From contig CM068545.1 of NCBI GenBank assembly GCA_035048495.1, positions 41,844,450 through 41,908,449 of the forward strand: a stretch of 64,000 bases of DNA, given 5' to 3'. This document shows positions 45,096-55,421 of the stretch, one piece after another (the first letter of the stretch is position 1; every line of letters starts with the position of its first letter). The DNA is from Euptelea pleiosperma (lineage: Eukaryota; Streptophyta; Magnoliopsida; Ranunculales; Eupteleaceae). Below the pieces are notes generated by a model. That model was not told the origin of the DNA. It saw only the letters and a list, made by a program, of their open reading frames with translations, and searched no databases. Both the position numbers and the translations under genes were made by a program.

Positions 45096-46356
45096 AAATT
45101 ATAAAGAACATGACTATCTGTTATGGGTGCCAAATAAGCCATGGCCAAACCCATCATGGTGGCACCAAACAATGATCAACTCAAGAAAAATATACTATAT
45201 TATGCCCAAATTAATTTATAGTGAAGATCTACCATTATATAATTAATGAAAAGCAATAACTTGAAGAAGAACAAGCATATGATGGATCAAGCACAATTTT
45301 CTTGAACTTTAATGAAAATTAAAAGTTATTTCAAATTTGAAAGTTGTCGGATCATCCTCTCCTTGGAGTATGTTCTTCTATTTGGAGTCCCCGTCAATTC
45401 TCCATTCTTGCTCAAGTGCGATCGGTGCCCGAATGAAGGTTTAATGGAGATTTCTCTATTCTTTAATGGAGTTTGGGTTTGTAAAAGCTTCTAAAGCTTT
45501 AAGGCTTTCATAAATAGGTTTAGAGAAAGATTAGGGTTTCTATTTTAATAAAATTCGTAACTATCAAAGGGATGACTTTTTCAACCATAAAAAACTTATA
45601 TCTTACATTACTTATAGTTTAGAAATGGGCCCAAGGCCCATATATATCAACTAGGCTTCATTGAAGATTATTATTAAGCCCAAAAGGCCTCTAGATTGGC
45701 TATACTGGCCCACCTAACAATCATAACACAAATAATCCTTCATTGATTCAATTAAACTATATTATATAATTTAAAAGTTCATACAATAAGGTATTGACAC
45801 ATGTCATGCACATAAATCATAAAAACGTTCAAAATCCTAAAAAAGTGTCAAATGACATTGGAATGACCTGAAAGTGATTCGCGGATCCCACACACCTATT
45901 AAATAAATAAAATATAATTAAATATTATTTTTTGAAAAATATAAGAATGGTATGAAAGTTTAAAAATTACGAAAATACTATTTTTGTCAAAAACTCCCGA
46001 AATCTCCCGTTACGGTTTTATGTCTCAAGAAAGGTTCTAAATTTCTCGGGTAAGTTGGGAAGGATAAAATATGAATATTTTTGGTGTCTCGGGCCCACAA
46101 AATAATTTTTTATATAAAAGTTCTAGAATGTTAGTTGCGGCAAGAAAACGTCCCCTACAAGTTATAGTTCATTATTTTTAGCAAAAATTTAGCCTGAAAG
46201 AGTGAGTTTAAAAAAATAGTAGGTTTTCAAAGTTGTCAGAATGAAACCAAATTAAACATACATACTCAAGTATGATTTTAAACCATAAAAATAATAATAT
46301 GAGTTTTAAAAAGTTTCAGACTTTCATTATTAGGTAAATTTACCATAATACCCTAG
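45096..46356. other. AT-rich sequence, no recognisable gene
   Basis: I see no conserved coding frame. The 60-codon frame at 45312-45494 has no family features. The style (GGGCCCAAGGCCCATATATA near 45627 and a run of imperfect AT-rich repeats) suggests decayed transposon or LTR sequence, but no boundary can be fixed. Confidence 0.4.
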
Positions 46357-46849
46357 AACAAGGTTGTGGTCAAATTTTTTAGGGCGTACATCTTTGCAAG
46401 ATTCGGAGCCCCCAAAGCCATTATAAGTGATGGGGGTAGCCATTTCTGCAATCGAGTTTTTGAGAAATTAATGAAAAAGTACGAAGTAGCTCATAAGGTT
46501 GCCCTTGCTTATCATCCACAGACTAGCGGTCAAGTTGAGGTCTCCAATCGGCAGATCAAGTAGATTTTGGAAAAGACTGTCAATACCACTCATAAAGACT
46601 GATCTACACACCTCTTAGATTCTCTATGCGCTTATCGTACAGCTTATAAAACTCCCTTGAATATGTCTCCATACCGGTTGGTATATGGTAAACCTTGCCA
46701 TCTCCCTATTGAGATCAAGCATCGCGCCCTATGGGCGATCAAAAAACTCAATTTTGACTTAGATGCAACAGGAGAGGAAAGGAAGTTACAACTAAATGAA
46801 TTAGATGAGTTGATGAATGATTCATATGCCTTGTCAAAGAAATCTATAT
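46357..46849 (+). pseudogene. Isolated Athila-like integrase fragment
   Basis: It is homologous to A's integrase from NKVVVKFF through [30 protein letters not shown], the Glu region [37 protein letters not shown] and NFDLDATGEERKLQLNEL. A TAG interrupts RQIK*ILEK at the same codon as in A, and another stop lies in HKD*STH where A has Trp. It is more diverged than the A/D pair and has no other element parts around it. It is a fragment of an older insertion. Confidence 0.88.
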
Positions 46850-47269
46850 AACAAATGAGGATGGTTGTCCCTTATGAAAGTAGCGGTTGGGATCTTCTCA
46901 CCCAACCCCTCTTTGGATGACTAGATATCTATTTTGTGAAGTAACAAAAATTTAGGCAGCATTTTTCCCGCTCCTTTTTCGTGCCCATTATTCGGGCTGA
47001 CCATTGACTCGGTTTTGTCTCTCCCTCTGCGAAACCCACTCTTTCTCACCTAATCCCCTCTCTCACTAAAGAATGAAGAGAAGTGTGAATAAAGAAGAGT
47101 AAAGAGGAGGAACCTCATCGTCCCTGCGCCATCTACCACCCTCGTCTCTCCAACTCATAGGTAAGTCTCTCTCTCTCTCTTTCTCTATCTGCACTCTTTT
47201 GTGAAAATCTGATTTTTTTTGGGGTTGGCCATATTTTTTTGTGGGGACTAGGTATGTTAGGGTTGATCG
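46850..47269 (+). other. Gene-like 5' end: possible leader exon with splice donor, no coding frame
   Basis: The base composition changes here to mixed and CT-rich. It includes a stretch around 47100-47160 ending CTCATAGGTAAGTCTCTC, a good plant 5' splice site followed by a CT-rich intron-like start. There is no long frame. It could be the captured first exon and intron of a host gene, or an unrelated repeat. Confidence 0.35.
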
Positions 47270-48500
47270 TTTTTCTGATTCAAGCTTCCATTAGATTTTG
47301 GGTTGTGAAATCCTTCTCTCTCTCTCTCTGCACTCTTTTGTGAAAATTTGATTTTTTTTTGTGGAGGTTGGTTTTGGATTCAAGCTTCTATTAGATTTTG
47401 GGTTTGAAACCAATTTTTGGGTTGTGAAATCCTTGGGTTTTAAACCAATCTTTGGGTACATTAGATTGGGGGTTTGTGAAAATCTTATTTTTCTTTTTGT
47501 GGAGGTTGGTTTTGGATTCAAGCTTCCATTAGATTTTGGGTTTGAAACCAATTTTTGGGTTGTGAAATCCTTCGGTTTTAAACCAATCTTTGGGTCCATT
47601 AGATTGGGGGTTTGTGAAAATCGCCAGCTAAGTAAAGATAATGAGGGCTCTAGCAGCTAGTGGCGTTACCGGCGTCGGACTTAGAAATAAGGGCGCAGGG
47701 CTCTGAACTTGGCTTCTACTCGACGCCACCGGCCAAACTTTTTTTTAGAGGGGAAAGGGTTGGTTTTGGGTTTTGGGTTTTGGGTTCTGAAATTTTTTGC
47801 ATTTGGAGTGTTGTGGTTCATTGTTTTTCTGATTACAGCCTCCATTAGAGTGATTTGGGTTTAAACCCAAAGGGGGTCTATATATATTTTTTTTTGGAGA
47901 GGGGAAAGGGTTGGTTTTGGGTTTTGGGTTTCTTTTCTTCTGATTACAGCCCCCATTAGAGTGATTTGGGTTTAAACCCAAAGGGATTTTGTGGAAATCT
48001 GTATTCTTTTATTTAATTTTTTTTTGGAGAGGGAAAAGGTTGCTTTTGGGTTTTGGGTTCTGAAAATTTTTGCATTTGGAGTGTTGTGGTTCACCGTTTT
48101 TCTAATTGCAGCCCCCATTATAGTGATTTGGGTTTAAACCCAAAGGGGGTCTATATTTTTTTTTTCGGAGAGGGGAAAGGGTTAGTTTTGGGTTCTGAAA
48201 TTAACCCAAAATCTGTATATATTTTATTGGCATGGTTTGTGGAAATCTGTATTTTTTTGGGTTGGTTTTGGGTTTTGGGTTTTTTTCCTTCTGATAACAG
48301 CCTCCATTAGAGTGATTTGGGTTTGAACCCAAGGGATTTTGTGGAAATCTGTACTTTTTATATTTTTTGGAGAGGGAAAGGGTTGGTTTTGGGTATCTGT
48401 ATATATTTTTTTTCCCGATTATTGCCCCCATTAGAGTGATTACATGCCCCATCAGAGTGATTTGGGTTTAAACCCAAAGGGGTTTGTGGAAATCTGATTT
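47270..48500 (+). repeat. GGGTTT-rich tandem array with repeated acceptor-like motif
   Basis: About eight irregular units of 110-190 bp each contain a version of GATTACAGCCTCCATTAGAGTG after a pyrimidine run, then GATTTGGGTTTAAACCCAAA. The first two units (47361-47625, about 135 bp each) use a variant with ATTCAAGCTTCCATTAGATT. The 18-bp palindrome TTTGGGTTTAAACCCAAA is perfect at 47854-47871, 47965-47982, 48127-48144 and 48461-48478. Reading frames here are translations of the repeat. Confidence 0.85.
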
Positions 48501-48911
48501 TTTTTTTGAGAGGGAAAGGGTTGGTTTTGGGGTAATAAGTTTATTCTTTTCCTTTTCTTCCTTTGTATGGTTTCCATTTTCACTTTCTAATCTGAGAGCA
48601 ATGTAGAGTAAAGAGTCTAAAGAATATTTTCATATTCAATTTGGCAAAGATTCAGTTTGACATAAAAGCATTCTTGTAACCATTCCTATGAGCACTAGTG
48701 TAGTGTGAAGATGTCGTGGTACGCATACTTCGCCAACTATATAAAGACTAAAAGATAGAGACAACAAGAATCAGACGGTTAACGACAGGAGTCATCTGAG
48801 TAATTGTCGATTTGTCAATTAACGATCGTGTATGCTCGATTAGGAAGGTAAGTGACTTAGTGGCTATAGGAGTTGATTAAAATGAACAAAATATAATGGT
48901 CATACTTAATC
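48501..48911. other. Unassigned sequence before the copia element
   Basis: No coding frame or window-internal match was seen. The true 5' end of the copia LTR may lie inside this stretch, because the left LTR copy is cut at the point where the two can first be compared (48912). Confidence 0.4.
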
Positions 48912-48954
48912 ATTGGACATACTGAGTCAAAGTCAATTATATTGACTAATGAGA

Positions 48955-49350
48955 TAGTCCAATCGATTGGACATGTATTCCCAATCGATTGTAGACTACA
49001 AGGCAGAAACTCTTTTGAGTCCAATCGATTAGAGACACTGTGTAATCGATTAGAGACTACGAGGCAGAAACTTATTTGAGCACAATCAATTGGAGACTCT
49101 GTGAAATCGATTGGAGCCTTTGGGACAGAAATCTTTCTGAGTACAATCGATTGGAGACTCTGTGTAATCGATTGGAGCCTTCGGGACAGAAAGTTATATA
49201 TGTCAAATCGATTGAAGAATCCTGTGCAATCGATTGGTGCCTTCAGAATAGAAAACTTATTGAGCCCAATCGATTGGACACTTATCCCCAATCGATTGGA
49301 CATGGCGCAATCGATTGGACCAAGTGTACAATCGATTGGACCTTGAAAAG
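48955..49350. repeat. Second CCAATCGATTGG palindrome array
   Basis: About fourteen AATCGATTGG-type sites lie in the same order and with the same spacers as at 42830-43200. Several are decayed here (ATCGATTAGA, AATCAATTGG). Confidence 0.88.
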
Positions 49351-49421
49351 AATTGGTCTTTCTCAGATTCAAAATTCTAGGTTACATCATCCCAAGTTCC
49401 ACAAGACTCAGGGTCTTGGAA

Positions 49422-49431
49422 TTCTATAAAT
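49422..49431 (+). promoter_or_regulatory. Putative TATA box of the copia LTR
   Basis: The sequence TATAAATAGA lies about 70 bp downstream of the palindrome array and upstream of CTCTAAACACACACAGAG. The other LTR copy has TATAAATAAA near 43278. The position suits a promoter with the CCAAT-rich array as its upstream region. Confidence 0.6.
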
Positions 49432-50267
49432 AGAACCCTTCTATGCCTTCTCTAAACACACACAGAGACATAGAGTGACTCAATCTTCAAGAGAGAGAAG
49501 CATAGGCTTTATTTATTAGAGTGTCCATTCGAAGAGCGAGAAGCTTATTTTCCATTCACATCTTGTGAGCTTGTTCTTTTCTTAATCAAAGCCAAGAGGT
49601 TGATCCTTTACTCAGCCTAGGTTTTCAACTTCTATATCCAACCTAGTAAGCCTGAGTGTACCAATGTGACTCAACACCTTTTGAGCAACTTGGGGTTCAG
49701 GGTGTACTGAATCCTTCAAAGGCGGGAGTGTTGAGAATTAAGATCGGAGGAGCCGATCAACGGTAGGTTTGGGGTGTACCAAACTGAACAAGCGGATAAG
49801 GCTTCTTGGCTAGAAGGGCGCACGTGGACTCATGGCGTTGATTCAGAGGACGTGGACGCATCGACAGTAGGCCTTGGCTAAGGTTGGAAGCTGTATTTGC
49901 AATGGTGCTGTGTAGGTAACCTTTGTTTCGTTTAACTTTTCAATTAGTGATACTTTCCATCTTGACATGGTCCCGTGGTTTTTCCTTGGCTAAGGTTTCC
50001 ACATAAAAATCTCTTGTCTTGTGTGATTGTCTGTTTGTATTCCGCAATCTATCTTGATTAAATCAAATGACAAAAAGACAATATACCACGGAGATATATT
50101 TGATTTGAGTCAGTTGTAATAATCTTTTATCAAACAACCAAGGCATGCGATTTTATTCCCTTACCATCGACCAGTAAAACTGTGTAGGTATAATTAATTT
50201 TAAATACCTAATCAACCCCCCTTCTAAGTATATTGAGTTAAAGAAAATAGACCGGTGGAATTTCATT

Positions 50268-50282
50268 TGGTATCAAAGCAGG
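50268..50282 (+). other. Primer binding site of copia element G
   Basis: TGGTATCAAAGCAGG differs by one base from the initiator-Met-tRNA site TGGTATCAGAGCAGG used by most plant copia elements. It sits two bases after the LTR end TTTCA, which fixes the orientation as plus. Confidence 0.9.
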
Positions 50283-50355
50283 TATTTTTAATTAAGATTT
50301 AATCACCTGAATTTAGATTCCTGAGAAACCAATCTATTTTCATTAATTTGTCAAA

Positions 50356-52145
50356 ATGCAAAGATAATGTGGAAATACATCCAAACCTCCATTGTTTGAT
50401 GGGGAAGACTATGCCTATTGGAAGGCTAAGATGAGGGATTTTCTAAAGTCCATTGATGAAAGAGTCTGGATGTCTGTAGTGGATGGTTGGTCACCACCCA
50501 CAATGGAAATAGGAGATACAATCATTCTTAAACCTAAGAACAACTGGACTAAAGAGGACATAGACTGTTGTTGTCTTAATAGCAAAGGTTTAAATGCTAT
50601 TTTAATGTTGTTGATAAGAATGAGTTTAGAAGAATCTCTACTTGTTCCCTAGCTAAAGAAGCATGGGACATACTTAGTGTCACACAGGAAGGAACGTCAG
50701 CTGTTAAGATCTCCAAACTTCAAATGCTGACTTTTAAGTTTGAATCCATGAGAATGGAAGAGAATGATACTTTCACTGAGTTCTATGCTTAACTCAGTGA
50801 TATTGTGAACTCTACACACAACTTGGGTGAGGTCATTCCTGAATCAAAAGTTGTTCAAAAAATTTTGAGATCCTTACCTGATAGATTTCAGGCTAAGGTC
50901 ACTGCAATTGAGGAGAACAAAGATGTTCACTCTCTCAAAGTTGATGAGCTGGTTGGGTCTCTACAAACTTATGAGATGAATTTGAGACAATCAAAGAAAT
51001 CAAAAGGAATTGCCCTTATAGTTTTTGAAGCTCAAGATTCTGAGTCAGATGTTGACTTTAAAGTAGAAATGGCATTATTCGTGAAAAAATTCAAAAAGTT
51101 CTTTCGTTCTGAAAATGATAGGTTCAAGAACAATAAACAGTTTGATAAAACTGTGGAACATGCCAGACCTCATGAGAGAGGTAGTAGAAGTGACAAGAAC
51201 CCTAGGGAAAGTCACTCAAGTGAACCCCAATGTTTCAAATGTAAGGGTTTTGGTCACTTTGCAAATGTGTGCCTAAACAAAGAAGAATAAAAGGGCAAGG
51301 CAAAAGCATTCAATGCCACATGGGATGAAGAATCAGAAGATCATTCTAATAATTCAGATAACAATAAAAAGACTAATAAGTATACAGCTTTTGTTGCTCG
51401 TTTCAATAGTCCCTATAGATCTCATGGAGAGTCCAAGAAAAGTGATGATGAGAATTCGGAAGACTCTTACAATGAGGACTCGAATGACTTAGCAGTTGGT
51501 GTGAAAGAACTGTACGAGGAATCGATAAAATTCATCAAGGCTAACAAAGTTTTATCTGACAGGGTAAAATGTCTTGACTCTGAAAATGCAGCTTTAGTAA
51601 TTGACACTGAAAAATTAAAAGTGTTGGTTACTGATTTAGAGCAAGAGAATGAGTCCCTACTAAAGAGGAACAAGTCACTGGAATGTGAATTCCAAACTTG
51701 CATGACACGTAAGGAATCCCTAGAAAATGAGGTTCTCAAATCAAAGAGGGATGTGTCAGGATTCTCATCCAGCTCTGCAAAGCTTGATGAGATTCTTCAT
51801 GTGGGAAAAGTCTATGGAGACAAACAAGGTTTGGGTTACAAAAACAATCAAGAAAAAGGGTCTTCATCCAATACAATTTTTGTTAAAGCCCAAGCTATTC
51901 CCACACAGATCAATGACATTATCAAAATGGTAAAAAATAATCGTCAGTGCAAGTACTGCAAAAACCTAGGTCATGTGATTAGAGACTGTCACAAGTTGAG
52001 AAAAGGACATCAAAATCCTCTAGAAAAAATGGTGAATACCACTCAGAATGTGAAAAGTCAGAGAATTCCTATGAAGACACATTATGAGATAAATTATTTG
52101 GATGTGCTATCTAGGAAGATGAAAAACCTACTGGAAAGGTCTTGA
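50356..52145 (+). pseudogene. SIRE-like copia gag with two zinc knuckles, broken
   Basis: Gag begins near ATG 50356 (a stop follows at codon 4) with PPLFDGEDYAYWKAKM and DGWSPP, hallmarks of plant copia gag. A frameshift near 50610 leads into LAKEAWDILSVTQEGTSAVK. A stop at 50790 sits where YAQL would be expected. The next block includes KILRSLPDRF and SLKVDELVGSLQTYEM. CCHC knuckle 1, CFKCKGFGHFANVC, is at 51231-51272. After a stop near 51288 come an acidic stretch and a coiled coil (about 51500-51740). Knuckle 2, CKYCKNLGHVIRDC, is at 51948-51989. Two knuckles and a long coiled coil are typical of the SIRE/Maximus branch. It is non-functional. Confidence 0.87.
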
Positions 52146-53489
52146 GAATTAATCTAGGAGATTGAGTCTCTTAAAAAATTCAAACAACCTCAGAGTTATG
52201 TAACTTAAAAGAGGAAAGGTCCTAAGAGAATTGATCCATCTGCCAAACTCACATCTGTGTGGGTTAGGAAAGATTCTTGGAAGGAGAAATGTTCGTCAAT
52301 GTCATATTTTTGAGCAATGTGTTCCCAATCCCCTCTTGTTCTCCAATTCTTATGTTTTGAGGGTTTTTTTTGTTTCTTTTTTATTCTGTTTCATTTTGAA
52401 GAATAAAAATTGATAATATTTCAAAAAAATCAAAAGATCAAGTGTTCAGAAGAATGTTAAAATTATTATTCTATACAATTTTGATGAGTAGTAATTTCTG
52501 AGACATTCCAAGAAAAATGACTTAACTGTTAGTAAAATTTTTGTTAATCTATGTATTATATCTTTTAATTATTATGATTGGTCAATTTTTACTAATATGC
52601 ATTAGAAGATTATTGAAACAGTATATCTCACATTCACATGTACACTGAGTATTTTTATGAGAATAGATTTGATAGAAGTGTGAAATCTTGTATTATTGGA
52701 ATTAGGAATAAACTTCTACTGATTATAACTTCAAATTAGTAGTGTTCCTGCCTTCATTTGATTTCGAAACTGCACTATAGTCAAGTGTTGGCTTCCCAAT
52801 GAGAGTTATTATTTTAAGGAAATAGCTACCTCCACAAAAGTTAGAGTATATGCCATCTGTATGGCCCTGTTTAAAATTGAAATCTAATTCTTATTGCTGC
52901 AGAAAAGGGCTACTTACATGGAGAGTGAAAGCTACCTATATTCAAAGTGAATAAAAAAGGTATAAAAGACAGTCAATTTGCTAGAAAAATTCTTATCCAT
53001 CAGCAAATACCCATATACATAAGAGTATATGAGATCCCTTAATAACTCTAATGAGGATTTTATGATCGGATACTAGATACCTTCAGATTCTGATACTTAT
53101 GAGAAATTAATGCTGAAATCTTATCCGGTACCACAGATAGACTCAGATCACTTACACTTGATGATATTACTGTTGATATTTGAATCTATGATTATTAGTG
53201 ATCTATGACTTGCGCTAATGTCTAAAAGAATTAATATTTTTGATAAAGCAAAAGATTGCACTAACGTGTTAGTCAATTCTCTTCAATAAGAATCAGGGTT
53301 TAGTGCTTATTAAGATTGTCTTCATGAAGTGAATTCTATGTTTTCCGACGTTTTATCTTTTCTTGAGCAGTTTAAAAAGGATTTTTGACTTGAAAAGATT
53401 TTCTTAGGGGTCCTGGAAAATGAGCCTATTGGTTTAAGAATTTTTAAAATTCTTTTTATTCCCGGACCAGTCCAATCGATTGGACCTTA
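52146..53489 (+). other. Residue of copia element G, no coding region
   Basis: Traces of the gag-pol junction (GPKRIDPSAKLTSVWVRKDSW, shifted) end near 52290. The remainder is AT-rich with stops in all frames; protease, integrase, RT and RNase H are not found. The last bases before element F (53485-53489, CCTTA) are F's probable target site. Confidence 0.6.
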
Positions 53490-55421
53490 TGAAAGTAGGT
53501 TTTTTTCTGTGTCATTGGTTACAAAAACCCTAATTCCAACACAATTTGTAATTATCCTATTCTTGTTCACTCAAATCCTGCAAAAATCACAGGGTTGTAT
53601 AGTGGTTCGTGTCGGATGTCGATTCGCACTCGGTATTAGTTACATTAGCTCAATCAAGGACATGAAATAACTGAAAATTGCCAGAAATTGATGGAGAATA
53701 TGGAGAGGTGAGAATGATGGAGTGATTAAAAACATCTTTTAGTGATTTAAGAGAGAATTTTATCAACTAATCAATATAAATAAACGGGAAAAAACACATA
53801 AAATGGAAAAGAGACATTTATTCATTAAAAATAATTGAGATTACAAGATGAATAACACAAGATTAAACTAAAAAGTTTGAATTATTAGCTTAAAAAAGCA
53901 TGTAAAGATAGAGAGAGAAAGTCCTAAAGCTTAGTGAGAGAAAGTCTAGTGAGAGAAAAAGTAGAGATCTAGAGAGAGAAGGTGCGGAGATTTCACCTAG
54001 AGGGAGAAAGAGAGTTACCTTGAGTCACTCACCATTCGGAAAGATCAGTCGGAGATTGGCCATTGTTGTGGTATGCAATGATCACGGCCTTCAAGGTTAG
54101 AGGTGCTTGGTGCATTTGGACGTTAGTTCGAGAAGTTTCCAAGGGGAATCCATGATCTGCTCTCTCAGTGGGTAAGTGAGCGAAGGGTGGAGAAGAGGTG
54201 ATTGCTGGCCATAAGTCGATCGAGGTTGGTGAGGATCCATTGTGTTGTTAACGGCATGCTCCCTTGTAGGCCGTTAAGGTGAGGAAGTGGTTTGCAGAGA
54301 CGTTTCTGACCTACAACTCGAAGTTGCAGGTCTTGGAGACCACTAGGTGTGGAAACGGCGAGGGGAAAGGTGGAGTTGTAGCGGTGCACATGGGAAGTTG
54401 CCGGTGTGTGGAGCAGGATGAAAAGAAGAGTTTTTTAAAGAAAACATGTTTAAAATAGGATTTCTTTCTTTAAAACATGAGTGGGTTCTCTTGATGCAAT
54501 CATCACCGTCGATCTCCCCCTTTTGTAGGAATTATCTTCCAAGTGGTCCACACATAGGCCATGAATTTGAGGGCCATAGGCCATTGGATGGGTTGGCCGA
54601 GATGTCGAAGGATGATGCCTAAAATTGTGGGCCCAGAGTGCATTGGCTACTGGCTAGATTATAGACCAGTAAAATAATGGGCCAGAGGAATGGTGATTTT
54701 CCTGGCCATCGGATCGGATCATCTTACCTGAGGATCATTTGATTTTAGGATCGGACAATGTGATGGTGATTAGATGGTGGAGATCGGCCAAGGTAGGCCA
54801 TAGGATCAAGTGACTGAGAAAGGAGAGAGGATCGGATGATTTGGATTCGTGAGTAGAGAGAGAATGGGGATTTAGAGAGAGGAGAGAGAAAATATTACAA
54901 AAGAGAAAAATGATAGCAGAGGGTCTTGAACCTTGGTCTTTGACTTGGTATTATGCATGCTTTACCAACTGAGCAAGTCCTCATCTTGTGTTAGTTGATA
55001 AGCTTTAATATCCTTGGTCTCTTTTTTAAGAGGTGGTCTCTCCTTTTCTTCTGGTCGTCTCTCGACTCTTTCGATCCGCTTGCTCTTTTCGTCTTTGGCC
55101 TACATCTTCTTGTCTAAGTCCATTGGCTCTCTATGCTCTGATTAAAGGCTCTGGATATTGATTGTGGGCCCGTACTCCATCAGGATTATCCGATTAGTGC
55201 TCCTACGATAAAAAAATCGCGTAATGAGAATGACTTCGCATGTGGGTCAAATAAATGCACATGAATGCATGCGAATATACCATTTTGACCAGAAAAGTGT
55301 GTTCTATGCAAAAGAAGAAACTCTTACGTAGAAAAGTTGATAATTATGGTGATTTTACGTAGGAGAGTGTGATAACGCTAGAAGGATAATTGCTTAAATA
55401 AGCATTTTTGAGCAAATATCA
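53490..55421 (-). repeat. 3' LTR of element F (1932 bp)
   Basis: It runs from TGAAAGTAGG to GCAAATATCA. It is shorter than the LTRs of A and B, with a centre more like B's (GGCCATAGGCC stretches near 54560-54620). It contains the inverted repeat GACCTACAACT/AGTTGCAGGTC at 54308-54332 and a tRNA-like block at 54915-54980. Confidence 0.9.
54915..54980 (-). other. tRNA-like block in the LTR U3 region, with A- and B-box matches
   Basis: On the minus strand TTGCTCAGTTGG matches the Pol III A box at 11 of 12 positions and GGTTCAAGACC matches the B box at 10 of 11. They are 32 nt apart, the spacing in a tRNA. A clean acceptor stem and anticodon arm are not evident, so this is not called a tRNA gene. 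Related but more degenerate blocks lie at 3317-3379, 16478-16538, about 25251-25312, 27370-27435, 39727-39790 and 60892-60955. Confidence 0.6.

Larger units (their letters stand above)
48912..50265 (+). repeat. 5' LTR of copia element G (start uncertain)
   Basis: It is the partner of 42767-44128. Two stretches are well matched: AGTCAAAGTCAATT to the palindrome array (48955-49350), and TCTATAAATAGAACCCTT to the end. The sequence CTATAAATAG near 49422 looks like a TATA box on the plus strand and recurs near 43278 (CTATAAATAA). The LTR ends GGTGGAATTTCA before the primer site. Confidence 0.8.
48912..53489 (+). mobile_element. Element G: SIRE-like Ty1/copia retrotransposon, decayed
   Basis: A 5' LTR (up to 50265), an initiator-Met-type primer site and a gag with two CCHC knuckles and a coiled-coil region are present. 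Pol is missing. After about 52260 the sequence is AT-rich and unrecognised. A CCAATCGATTGG motif at 53472-53483, just before element F, suggests that the end of the LTR or a fragment of it lies at the right edge. The start coordinate is a minimum. Confidence 0.8.

Noticed and set aside
47291..48452. Several frames of 60-100 codons with repeated GFG/KPI-type motifs
   Set aside because: They translate the GGGTTT tandem repeat and occur in both directions.
47270..48500. Interstitial telomere repeat
   Set aside because: The GGGTTT-rich runs are not arrays of the plant telomere unit TTTAGGG; they belong to longer irregular units.
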